From: Antedon mediterranea
Taxonomy: Eukaryota; Echinodermata; Crinoidea; Comatulida; Antedonidae
Direction: 5' to 3'
DNA length: 64,000 nt
Assembly (NCBI RefSeq): GCF_964355755.1
Contig: NC_092678.1
Span: 10,886,922 to 10,950,921, forward strand
The notes under the pieces: model-generated
What the model saw: the letters and a program-made list of their open reading frames with translations, nothing else
Database searches by the model: none
Told to the model about the DNA's origin: nothing
Program-made: the position numbers and the translations under genes
Shown here: positions 46,694 through 58,864 of the stretch, one piece after another
How the letters are laid out: each line of letters starts with the position of its first letter
Position numbering within the stretch: the first letter of the stretch is position 1

Positions 46694-48859
46694 TGAAAAA
46701 AATATTGTTTTTGAAAGTGAGATATTTTGAGGGTTGTAAATGTCAGGCCTAAACAAGTGGACCTTTTTTAAAATCAGAAACAAAGTTGCATGGCATTATT
46801 TTTCATTGATTGATCATTAATTTCATATAAATAGACTATTATCAGCTCTTCAGTTATCTACTGGTTTGTGGCGTAACGGGTAATACCCAGGTTTGAGTGC
46901 TCTCAGTAGAGGGTTCCAAACTCTAGGGATATTGCTTTTTTTTGTCTTATTGAAAATAAATATTTTTTTTGAAAATGAGATATTTTTTAGGGTTGTAAAT
47001 GTCAGGCCTAAACAAATGGATCTTTTTTAAAATCAGAAACAAAGTTGCATGGCATTATTTTTCATTGATTGATAATTCATTTCATATAAATAGACTATTA
47101 CCAGCTCTTCAGTCATCTACTGGTTTGTGGCGTAACGAGTAATGCTCAGGTTTGAGTGCTCTGAGTAGTTGGTCGAACCTCTAGGGATACTTTTTTTCTT
47201 TTTTTTTACATTGAAAATAAATATGGTTTTTGAAAGTGAGATATTTTGAGGGTTGTAAATGTCAGGCCTAAACAAGTGGACCTTTTTTAAAATCAGAAAC
47301 AAAGTTGCATGGCATTATTTTTCATTGATTGATAATTCATTTCATATAAATAGACTATTATCAGCTCTTCAGTCATCTACTGGTTTGTGGCGTAACGGGT
47401 AATGCTCAGGTTTGAGTGTTCTGAGTAGTGGGTCGAACCTCAAGGGATATTTTTTTTCTTTTTTTTTAAATTGAAAATAAATATGGTTTTTGAAAGTGAG
47501 ATATTTTGAGGGTTTTAAATGTCAAGCCTAACCAAGTGGACCTTTTTTTAAAATCAGAAACAAAGTTGCATAACATCATTTTACATTGATGGATCATTCA
47601 TTTCATATAAATAGACTGTTATCAGCTCTTCAGTCATCTACTGGTTTGTGGCGTAACCGGTAGTGCTCAGGTTTGAGTTCTCGCAGTAGTGGGTTCGAAC
47701 CTCTACGAATATTTTTTTTCTTTTTTTTTTAATTGAAAATAAATATTGTTTTTGAAAGTGAGATATTTTGAGGGTTGTAAATGTCAGGCCTAAACAAGTG
47801 GACCTTTTTTAAAATCAGAAACAAAGTTGCATGGCATTATTTTTCATTGATTGATCATTCATTTCATATAAATGGACTATTATCAGCTCCGCAGTCATCT
47901 ACTGGTTTGTGGCGTAACGGATAATGCTCAGGTTTGAGTGCTTTCAGTAGTGGGTTCGAACCTCTAGGGATTTTTTTTTTTTTTAAATTGAAAATAAATA
48001 TTGTTTTTGAAAGTGAGATATTTTGAGGGTTGCAACTGTCAGGCCTAAACAAGTGAACCTTTTTTAAAATCAGAAACAAAGTTGCATGGCTTTATTTTTC
48101 ATTGATTTATTATTCATTTCATATAAATAGAGTATTATCAGCTCTTCAGTCATCTACTGGTTTGAGGCGTAACGGGTAATGCTCAAGTTTGAGTGCTCGC
48201 AGTAGTGGGTTCGAACCTCTACGAATCTTTTTTTTTTTTTTTTTTTTATTTAAAAAAAAATATTGTTTTTGAAAGTGAGATATTTTGAGGGTTGTAAATG
48301 ACAGGCCTAAACAAATGAACCTTTTTTAAAATCAGAAACAAAGTTGCATGGCATTATTTTTCATTGATTTATTATTTATTTCATATAAATAGAGTATTAT
48401 CAGCTCTTCAGTCATCTACTGGTTTGTGGCGTATCGGGTAATGCTCAGGTTTGAGTTCTCGCAGTAGTGGGTCGAACCTCTAGGGATATTGCTTTTTTTT
48501 TTCTTATTGAAAATAAATATTTTTTTTGAAAATGAGATATTTTTTAGGGTTGTGAATGTCAGGCCTAAACAAATGGATATTTTTTAAAATCAGAAACAAA
48601 GTTGCATGGCATTATTTTTCATTGATTGATCATTCATTTCATATAAATAGACTATTTACAGCTCTTCAGTCATCTACTGGTTTGTGGCGTAACGGGTAAT
48701 GCTCAGGTTTGAGTGCTCTGAGTAGTGGGTCGAACCTCTAGGGATATTTTTTTTCTTTTTTTTTTAAATTGAAAATAAATATGGATTTTGAAAGTGAGAT
48801 ATTTTGAGGGTTGTAAATGTCAGGCCTAAACAAGTGGACCTTTTTTAAAATCAGAAACA

Positions 48860-49900
48860 AAGTTGCATGGCATTATTTTTCATTGATTGATCATTTATTT
48901 AATATAAATAGACTATTATCAGCTCCTCAGTCATCTACTGGTTTGTGGCGTAACGGATAATGCTCAGGTTTGAGTGCTTTCAGTAGTGGGTTCGAACCTC
49001 TGGGGATTTTTTTTTTTAAATTGAAAATAAATATTGTTTTTGAAAGTGAGATATTTTGAGGGTTGTAAATGTCAGGCCTAAACAAGTGGACCTTTTTTAA
49101 AATCAGAAACAAAGTTGCATGGCATTATTTTTCATTGGTTGATCATCCATTTCATATATATAGACTATTATCAGCTCTTAAGTCATATACTGGTTTGCGG
49201 CGTAACGGGTAATGCTCAGTTTTGAGTGATTTCAATAGTGGGTTTGAACTTCTAGGGATATTTTTTTTCTTTTTTTCTTTATTTGAAAATAAATATTGTT
49301 TTTGAAAGTGAGATATTTTGAGGGTTGTAAATGTCAGGCCTAAACAAGTGAACCTTTTTTAAAATCAGAAACAAAGTTGCATGGCATTATTTTTCATTGA
49401 TTGATCATTAATATCATATAAATACACTATTATCAGCTCTTCAGTTATCTACTGGTTTGTACCGTAACGGGTAATACCCAGGTTTGAGTGCTCTCAGTAG
49501 CGGGTTTCAACCTCTAGGGATATTGCTTTTTTTTTTTCTTATTGAAAATAAATATTTTTTTTGAAAATGAGATATTTTTTAGGGTTGTAAATGTCAGGCC
49601 TAAACAAATGGATCTTTTTTAAAATCAGAAACAAAGTTGCATGGCATTATTCTTCATTGATTGATAATTCATTTCATATAAATAGACTATTACCAGCTCT
49701 TCAGTCATCTACTGGTTTGTGGCGTAACGAGTAATGCTCAGGTTTGAGTGCTCTGAGTAGTGGGTCGAACCTCTAGGGATATTTTTTTTCTTTTTTTTTT
49801 AAATTGAAAATAAATATGGTTTTTGAAAGTGAGATATTTTGAGGGTTGTAAATGTCAGGCCTAAACAAGTGGACCTTTTTTAAAATCAGAAACAAAGTTG
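48860..49900 (+). repeat. Third, partial copy of the Sat-2 block
   Basis: About 1 kb matches the start of the block at 37.7-38.7 kb (offset 11,166 bp), again with GTTTGTACCGTAACGGG (near 49458). It shares the private ATTCTTCATTG variant (49647) with the first copy rather than the second. This indicates that the first copy is closer to its source. Confidence 0.75.
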
Positions 49901-52900
49901 CATGGCATTATTTTTCATTGATTGATCATTCATTTCATATAAATGGACTATTATCAGCTCCGCAGTCATCAACTGGTTTGTGGCGTAACGGATAATGCTC
50001 AGGTTTGAGTGCTTTCAGTAGTGGGTTCGAACCTCTAGGGATTTTTTTTTTTTAAATTGAAAATAAATATTGTTTTTGAAAGTGAGATATTTTGAGGGTT
50101 GTAAATGTCAGGCCTAAACAAATGGACTTTTTTTAAAATCAGAAACAAAGTTGCATGGCATTATTTTTCATTGATTGATCATTCATTTCATATAAATAGA
50201 CTATTATCAGCTCTTCAGTCATCTACTGGTTTGTGGCGTAACGGGTAATGCTCAGGTTTGAGTGCTCTGAGTAGTGGGTCGAACCTCTAGGGATATTTTT
50301 TTTCTTTTTTTTTTAAATTGAAAATAAATATGGATTTTGAAAGTGAGATATTTTGAGGGTTGTAAATGTCAGGCCTAAACAAGTGGACCTTTTTTAAAAT
50401 CAGAAACAAAGTTGCATGGCATTATTTTTCATTGATTTATTATTTATTTCATATAAATAGAGTATTGTCAGCTCTTCAGTCATCTACTGGTTTGTGGCGT
50501 AACGGGTAATGCTCAAGTTTGAGTGCTCTCACTAGTGGGTTCGAACCTCTACGGATATTTTGTTTCTTTTTTTTTTTATTTAAAATAAATATTGTTTTTG
50601 AAAGTGAGATATTTTGAGGGTTGTAAATGTCAGGCCTAAACAAGTGAACCTTTTTTAAAATCAGAAACAAAGTTGCATGGCATTATTTTTCATTGATTTA
50701 TTATTAATTTCATATAAATAGAGTATTATCAGCTCTTCAGTCATCTACTGGTTTGATGCGTAACGAGTAATGCTCAGGTTTGAGTTCTCGCAGTAGTGTG
50801 TTCGAACCTCTACGAATATTTTTTTTCTTTTTTTTTTTAATTGAAAAAAATATTGTTTTTGAAAGTGAGATATTTTGAGGGTTGTAAATGTCAGGCCTAA
50901 ACAAGTGGACCTTTTTTAAAATCAGAAACAAAGTTGCATGACATCATTTTTCATTGATTGATCATTCATTTCATATAAATAGACTATTATCAGCTCTTCA
51001 GTTATCTACTGGTTTGTGGCGTAACGGGTAATGCTCAAGTTTGAGTGCTCTCACTAGTGGGTTCGAACCTCTACGGATATTTTTTTTTTTTATTTATTTA
51101 AAATAAATATTGTTTTTGAAAGTGAGATATTTTGAGGGTTGTAAATATCAGGCCTAAACAAGTGGACCTTTTTTAAAATCAGAAACAAAGTTGCATGGCA
51201 TTATTTTTCATTGATTTATTATTTATTTCATATAAAAAGAGTATTATCAGCTCTTCAGTCATCTACTGGTTTGTGGCGTAACGGGTAATGCTCAAATTTG
51301 AGTGCTCTCACTAGTGGGTTCGAACCTCTACGGATATTTTGTTTTTTTTATTTTTTTATTTAAAATAAATATTGTTTTTGAAAGTGAGATATTTTGAGGG
51401 TTGTAAATGTCAGGCCTAAACAAGTGAACCTTTTTTGAAATCAGAAACAAGGTTGCATGGCATTATTTTTCATTGATTTATTATTAATTTCATATAAATA
51501 GATTATTATCAGCTCTTCAGTCATCTACTGGTTTGAGGCGTAACGGGTAATGCTCAAGTTTGAGTGCTCGCAGTAGTGGGTTCGAACCTCTAGAGATATT
51601 TCATTTCTTTTTTTTTTAATTGAAAATAAATATTTTTTTTGAAAGTGAGATATTTTGAGGGTTGTAAATGTCAGGCCTAAACAAATGAACCTTTTTTAAA
51701 TCAGAAACAAAGTTGCATGGCATTATTTTTCATTGAGTGATCATTAATTTCATATAAATAGACTGTTATCAGCTCTTCAGTCATCTACTGGTTTGAGGCG
51801 TAACGGGTAATGCTCAGGTTTGAGTTCTCGCAGTAGTGGGTTCGAACCTCTACGAATATTTTTTTTTTTTTTATTTTTTTATTGAAAATAAATATTGTTT
51901 TTGAAAGTGAGATATTTTGAGGGTTGTAAATGTCAGGCCTAAACAATTAGACCTTTTTTAAAATCAGAAACAAAGTTGCATGGCATTATTTTTCATTTAT
52001 TGATCATTCATTTCATATAAATGGACTATTATCAGCTCCGCAGTCATCTACTGGTTTGTGGCGTAACGGATAATGCTCAGGTTTGAGTGCTTTCAGTAGT
52101 GGGTTCGAACCTCTAAGGATTTTTTTTTTTTTTAAATTGAAAATAAATATTGTTTTTGAAAGTGAGATATTTTGAGGGTTGTAAATGTCAGGCCTAAACA
52201 AGTGGACCTTTTTTAAAATCAGAAACAAAGTTGCATGGCATTATTTTTCATTGGTTGATCATCCATTTCATATAAATAGACTATTATCAGCTCTTCAGTT
52301 ATATACTGGTTTGCGGCGTAACGGGTAATGCTCAGTTTTGAGTGATTTCAATAGTGGGTTCGAACTTCTAGGGATATTTTTTTTTTTTTTTTTATTTGAA
52401 AATAAATATTGTTTTTGAAAGTGAGATATTTTGAGGGTTGTAAATGTCAGGCCTAAACAAGTGAACATTTTTTTCAATCAGAAACAAAGGTGCATGGCAT
52501 TATTTTTCATTGATTGATCATTCATTTCATATATATAGACTATTATCAGCTCCTCAGTCATCTACTGGTTTGTGGCGTAACGTGTAATGCTCAGGTTTGA
52601 GTGCTCTCAGTAGTGGGTTCGAACCTATACGGGTATTTTTTTTTCTTTTTTTTTAAATTGAAAATATATATTGTTTTTGAAAGTGAGATATTTTGAGGGT
52701 TGCAACTGTCAGGCCTAAACAAGTGAACCTTTTTTAAAATCAGAAACAAAGTTGCATGGCATTATTTTTCATTCATTGATCATCCATTTCATATAAATAG
52801 ACTATTATCAGCTCTTCAGTCATATACTGGTTTGCGGCGTAACGGGTAATGCTCAGGTTTGATTGATTTCAATAGTGGGTTCGAACTTCTAGGGATATTT

Positions 52901-53883
52901 TTTTTCTTTTTTTTTTGTTTGAAAATAAATATTGTTTTTGAAGGTGAGATATTTTGAGGGTTGTAAATGTCAGGCCTAAACAAGTGAACCTTTTTTAAAA
53001 TCAGAAACAAAGTTGCATGGCATTATTTTTCATTGATTTATTATTCATTTCATATTAATAAAGTATTATCAGCTCTTCAGTCATCTACTGGTTTGAGGCG
53101 TAACGGGTAATTCTCAAGTTTGAGTGCTCGCAGTAGTGGGTTCGAACCTCTAGGGATATTTCTTTTCTTTTTTTTTTTATTGAAAATGAATATTTTTTTT
53201 GAAAGTGAGATATTTTGAGGGTTGTAAATGTCAGGCCTAAACAAATGAACCTTTTTTAAAATCAGAAACAAAGTTGCATTGCATTATTTTTCATTGATTG
53301 ATCATTAATTTCATATAAATAGACTATCATCAGCTCTTTACTTATCTACTGGTTTGTGGCGTAACGGGTAATACCCAGGTTTGAGTGCTCTCAGTAGCGA
53401 ATTCTAACCTCTAGGGATATTGCTTTTTTTTTCTTATTGAAAATAAATATTTTTTGGGAAAATGAGATATTTTTTAGGGTTGTGAATGTCAGGCCTAAAC
53501 AAATGGATCTTTTTTAAAATCAGAAACAAAGTTGCATGGCATTATTTTTCATTGACTGATCATTCATTTCATATAAATAGACTATTATCAGCTCTTCAGT
53601 CATCTACTGGTTTGTGGCGTAACGGGTAATGCTCAAGTTTGAGTGCTCTCACTAGTGGGTTCTACGGATATTTTGTTTCTATTTTTTTTTTAATTTAAAA
53701 TAAATATTGTTTTTGAAAGTGAGATATTTTGAGGGTTGTAAATGTCAAGCCTAAACAAATGAACCTTTTTTTAAATCAGAAACAAAGTTGCATGGCATTA
53801 TTTTTCATTGATTTATTATTTATTTCTTATAAATAGAGTATTATCAGCTTTTCAGTCATCTACTGGTTTGTGGCGTAGCGGTT

Positions 53884-54782
53884 AGCGATTTTTTTTTTCG
53901 TACATAATTTGGGGACCCCCTTATGAAACGTCACAAAATAAACATGAATAATTCATCAGTTAAATGTTCTTGTTCCGTGTGCACCCAGTGGTATAGCAAC
54001 AAGAAGTGATTACACAAGTGCGGTACGATTCTAGGCCTATCTCCGCGCTGTTGTTGCGGCGTGCGATTTCATAGAATAGCGGCGTTTTGTGTGGATTGTC
54101 GAAATAATCAGCCTTTAGTTTATGATAGTGTTTTTAATATAATTTATTACTAAAGAATTACGTGTTAAAATTATAGTTTCTATTAATACAGTACTATTAG
54201 GCCTAGGCCTAATTATTAGTCTCTAAACATATGTCTATTCTAGTAGAGCTGTGTGTGTGTGTGTGTGTTATAGGTATGACACAATCCGAGTAATAAGTCA
54301 GCAAAATTAAACATTACACAAAAATACATTTTTTATTCTCGTGGGTCTAATCTTCCCATCTCATGTGTTCATATACGCGCATTTTTAAAGTTCCTTTGAG
54401 TACATGCATTGTTTGATAATAAAATAGCAGAATTAAAAAAAATACAGTACGCAAATTATACACATTCTTTATTCTTGTGGGTCTAAGCTTTCTTTGGGCT
54501 ATGTCCAATGAATTACTACTTAGTTTAATGTCTTGCCTAGCTGTCGATTAGCCTAGACTCGACACATTTTGTGTGAAGAAGAGTGCGCGAAGGCAATCGC
54601 GTGAATTGACTTACAATCCTAGGCCTACTGTAGAAAGTATCGTATCGCAGTTGTGTAATTGCTTCTTGTTGCTATACGCTTGGGTGCACACGGAACAAAA
54701 AATTTAACTGATGAATTATTCATGTTTATTTTGTGACGTTTCATGAGGGGGTCCCCAACTTATGTACAAAAAAAAAATCGCT
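53884..54782. mobile_element. Long-TIR non-autonomous DNA element, 899 bp
   Basis: It is inserted in the A box of a Sat-2 unit. It starts AGCGATTTTTTTTTTCG and ends with the reverse complement. The inverted arms are about 145 bp (53884-54030 and 54639-54782), with high identity through GGGGACCCCC, AAACGTCACAAAATAAAC and GTTCCGTGTGCACCC. Flanks read AGCGGTT and AGCGGGT, an imperfect 7-bp duplication. The centre is AT-rich, with a (GT)n run at 54251-54268 and two similar GTGGGTCTAA stretches about 140 bp apart. It has no coding frame. Superfamily is uncertain because the duplication is imperfect. Confidence 0.82.
54250..54268. repeat. (TG)n microsatellite
   Basis: Nine TG dinucleotides inside the 899-bp element. 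Confidence 0.9.
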
Positions 54783-57700
54783 AGCGGGTAATGCTCAAGT
54801 TTGAGTGCTCTCACTAGTGGGTTCGAACCTCTACTGATATTTTATTTCTTTTTTTTTTTTAATTGAAAAAATATTGTTTTTGAAAGTGAGATATTTTGAG
54901 GGTTGTAAATGTCAGGCCAAAACAAGTGAACCTTTTTTAAAATCAGAAACAAAGTTGCATGGCATTATTTTTCATTGATTGATTGATTGACTATTATCAG
55001 TTCCTCAGTCACCTACTGGTTGGTGGCGTAACGGATAATGCTCAGGTTTGAGTTCTCTCAGTAGTGGGTTCGAACCTCTAGGGATTTTTTTTTTTAAATT
55101 GAAAATAAATATTGTTTTTGAAAGTGAGATATTTTTAGGGTTGTAAATGTCAGGCCTAAACAAGTGAACATTTTTTTCAATTAGAAACAAAGTTGCAAGG
55201 CATTATTTTTCATTGATTGATCATTGATTTCATATAAATAGACTATTATCAGCTCTTCAGTCATCTACTGGTTTGTGGCGTAACGGGTAATGCTCAAGTT
55301 TGAGTGCTCTCACTAGTGGGTTCGAACCTATACGCGTATTTTTTTTCTTTTTTTTTTAATTGAAAATAAATATTGTTTTTGAAGGTGAGATATTTTGAGG
55401 GTTGTAAATGTCAGGCCTAAACAAGTGAACCTTTTTTTAAAATCAGAAACAAAGTTGCATGGCATTATTTTTCATTGATTTATTATTCATTTCATATAAA
55501 TAGAGTATTATCAGCTCTTCAGTTATCTACTGGTTTGTGGCGTAACGGATAATGCTCAGGTTTGAGTGCTCTCAGAAGTGGATTCGAACCTCTAGGGATT
55601 TTTTTTTTTAATAGAAAATAAATATTTTTTTTGAAAATGAGATATTTTTTAGGGTTGTGAATGTCAGGCCTAAACAAATGGATCTTTTTTTAAATCAGAA
55701 ACAAAGTTGCATGGCATTATTTTTCATTGATTTATTATTTATTTCATATAAATAGACTATTATCAGCTCTTCAGTCATCTACTGGTTTGTGGCGTAACGG
55801 GTAATGCTCAGGTTTGAGTGCTCTCACTAGTGGGTTCGAACCTGTAAGGATATTTTTTTATTGATTTTTTTTATTTACAAACCCAGGTTTGAGTGCTCTC
55901 AGTAGCGGGTTCCAACCTCTACGGATATTGCCTTTTTTTTTTATTGAAAATAAATATTTTGTTTGAAAATGAGATATTTTTTAGGGTTGTGAATGCCTAA
56001 ACAAATGGATCTTTTTTAAAATCAGAAACAAAGTTGCATGGCATTATTTTTCATTGATTGATCATTCATTTCATATAAATAGACTATTATCAGCTCTTCA
56101 GTTATCTACTGGTTTGTGGCGTAACGGGTAATACCCAGGTTTGAGTGCTCTCAGTAGCGGGTTCCAACCTGTACGGATATTGCTTTTTTTTTTCTTATTG
56201 AAAATAAATATTTTTTTTGAAAATGAGATATTTCTTAGGGTTGTGAATGTCAGGCCTAAACAAATGGATCTTTTTTAAAATCAGAAACAAAGTTGCATGG
56301 CATTATTTTTCATTGATTGATCATTCATTTCATATAAATAGACTATTATCAAGCTCTTCAGTCATCTACTGGTTTGTGGCGTAACGGGTAATGCTCAGGT
56401 TTGAGTGCTCTGAGTAGTGGGTCGAACCCCTAGGGATATTTTTTTTCTTTTTTTTTAATTGAAAATAAATATTTTTTTTGAAAGTGAGATATTTTGAGTG
56501 TTGTAAATGTCGGGCCTAAACAAGTGGACATTTTTTTCAATCAGAAACAAAGTTGCATGGCATTATTTTTCATTGATTGATCATTCATTTCATATAAATA
56601 GACTGTTATCAGCTCTTCAGTCATCTACTGGTTTGTGGCGTAACCGGTAGTGCTCAGGTTTGAGTTCTCGCAGTAGTGGGTTCCAACCTCTACGAATATT
56701 TTTTTTCTTTTTTTTTTTTAATTGAAAATAAATATTGTTTTTGAAAGTGAGATATTATGAGGGTTGTAAATGTCAGGCCTAAACAAGTGAACATTTTTTT
56801 CAATCAGAAACAAAGTTGCATGGCATTATTTTTCATTGATTGATCATTCATTGCATATAAATAGACTGTTATCAGCTCTTCAGTCATCTACTGGTTTGTG
56901 GTGTAACCGGTAGTGCTCAGGTTTGAGTTCTCGCAGTAGTGGTTTCGAACCTCTACGAATATTTTTTTTCTTTTTTTTTTTAATTGAAAATAATATTGTT
57001 TTTGAAAGTGAGATATTTTGAGGGTTGTAAATGTCAGGCCTAAACAAGTGGACCTTTTTTTAAATCAGAAACAAAGTTGCATGACATTATTTTTCATTGA
57101 TTGATCATTTATTTCATATAAATAGACTATTATCAGCCCCTCAGTCATCTACTGGTTTGTGGAGTAACGGATAATGCTCAGGTTTGAGTGCTCTCAGTAG
57201 TGGGTTCGAACCTCTAGGGATTTTTTTTTTTAAATTGAAAATAAATATTGTTTTTGAAAGTGAGATATTTTGAGGGTTGTGAATGTCAGGCCCAAACAAA
57301 TGGATCTTTTTTAAAATCAGAAACAAAGTTGCATGGCATTATTTTTCATTGATTGATCATTGATTTCATATAAATAGACTATTATCAGCTCTTCAGTCAT
57401 CTACTGGTTTGTGGCGTAACGGGTAATGCTCAGATTTGAGTGCTCTGAGTAGTGGGTCGAACATATAGGGATATGTTTTTTCTTTTTTTTTTAAATTGAA
57501 AATAAATATGGTTTTTGAAAGTGAGATATTTTGGGGGTTGTAAATGTCAGGCCTAAACAAGTGGACCTTTTTTAAAATCAGAAACAAAGTTGCATGGCAT
57601 TATTTTTCATTGATTTATTATTCATTTCATATAGATAGAGTATTATCAGCTCTTCAGTAATCTACTGGTTTGAAGCGTAACGGGTAATGCTCAGGTTTGA

Positions 57701-58300
57701 CTGCTCTCAGTAGTGGGTTCGAACCTATACGGGTATTTTTTTTTTCTTTTTTTTTTTATTGAAAATAAATATTGTTTTTGAAAGTGAGATATTTTGAGGG
57801 TTGCAACTGTCAGGCCTAAACAAGTGAACCTTTTATAAAATCAGAAACGAAGTTGCATGGCATTATTTTTCATTGGTTGATCATCCTTTTCATATAAATA
57901 GACTATTATCAGCTCTTCAGTCGTATACTGGTTTGCGGCGTAACGGGTAATGCTCAGGTTTGAGTGATTTCAATAGTGGGTTCGAACTTCTAGGGATATT
58001 TTTTTTATTTTTTTTTTATTTGAAAATAAATATTTTTTTTTAAAGTGAGATATTTTGAGGGTTGGAAATGTCAAGCCTAACCAAGTGGACCTTTTTTTAA
58101 ATCAGAAACAAAGTTGCATAACATCATTTTACATTGATGGATCATTCATTTCATATAAATAGACTATTATCAGCTCTTCACTCATCTACTGGTTTGTGGC
58201 GTAACCGGTAATGCTCAAGTTTGAGTGCTCGCAGTAGTGGGTTCGAACCTCTAGGAATATTTTTTTTCATTTTTTTTTATATTGAAAATAAGTATTGTTT
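54783..58300 (+). repeat. Sat-2 pol III-type tandem array, segment 4
   Basis: About 13-14 units to the right of the 899-bp element. It resumes mid A box at AGCGGGTAATGC. Units here are more variable than in the centre: short deletions (ATTGATTGATTGACTATT near 54977), a missing GTCAGG (near 55995) and a truncated unit near 55850. The last unit carries CATAACATCATTTTACATTG and ends at the boundary segment. Confidence 0.95.
55830..55935 (+). repeat. Truncated / hybrid Sat-2 unit
   Basis: A normal head with intact B box and T run is followed after only a short ATTGATTTTTTTTATTTACA by AACCCAGGTTTGAGTGC, the middle of another head. About 200 bp, including the body, TATA-like box and A box, are missing. 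The second head keeps only a mutated B box (GGTTCCAACC), so this is a deletion junction between two subfamilies. Confidence 0.85.
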
Positions 58301-58536
58301 TTGAAATCAAATACATGTAAAAAGACTGCCATAAAGCCTCCAAAAGAAGCCAATGTACTCCTTCATATTCAGTACTCATGGGTGAGCTTCTTTTCCACCT
58401 GGAGTTCTTTTCGAGAGCTGCTGGGTTCCCGCCCGGAAAATGTTTTAATTACATGATTTGAACAATATTCTAATGTAAATATTAACAGCATCAAAATTTA
58501 ACAGTGTTGCGTGTTGACCGCGAATGATTAACATAT
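58300..58536. repeat. Array-boundary segment, copy 2
   Basis: Matches 22918-23152 with scattered substitutions, for example TGTACTCC for TGTTCTCC and TTCCACC for TTACACC. It follows the T run and TATTG of the last Sat-2 unit at the same base as in copy 1. After GATTAACATAT (58526-58536) the two loci are unrelated. Confidence 0.9.
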
Positions 58537-58864
58537 CACTCGATTCTGCTACTGTCCACAGGTGCTATCTGTAAAACTATAGCAAGTTATACACGTTGCT
58601 GTCTGCTATAAATGCTGTACTTTTAACACACGGTACACTGTCTGTAGCACAGTGTGTGTTGACAATTTACAATGATGTACAACCATAGGAAGATTTTCGT
58701 ACTGCCATGCAAGAATGGATAGGTTTGTTCCGCCGCTTTTAGGCCTTCTAGTCAATTATTGTTATTATTATACGAATTACGTAATTAGTCTAGTAGCTCA
58801 TCTACCTTTTTAGCAGGGCATAATGAATATTGTAGCTAGGCTAGGCCTACTAGTCTAGCGGGAA

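Larger units (their letters stand above)
34241..53883 (+). repeat. Sat-2 pol III-type tandem array, segment 3 (main block)
   Basis: About 75 uninterrupted units of roughly 260 bp, all head-to-tail. At least five head subfamilies are interleaved: intact B box GGTTCGAACC; one-base deletion GGGTCGAACC, usually with CTGAGTAG; GGTTCCAACC with TAATACCCAGG and an ATTGC before the T run; GGTTTGAACTT with GCGGCGTAAC and GATTTCAATAG; and CACTAGTGGGTTCG. T-run length varies widely. Minus-strand frames of about 61-71 codons starting in the TTTAAAATCAG region recur once per unit and are not genes. Confidence 0.96.

Noticed and set aside
29107-57587. Many minus-strand frames of about 61-71 codons beginning MFLILKKVHLF
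   Set aside because: One per 260-bp unit; the frame runs through a homopolymer whose length varies freely (a lysine run in translation), so there is no constraint on reading frame. Satellite by-product.
58625-58660. Hairpin AACACACGG...GTGTGTT
   Set aside because: Pairing is interrupted and driven by simple AC/GT content; no mobile-element or RNA-gene context.
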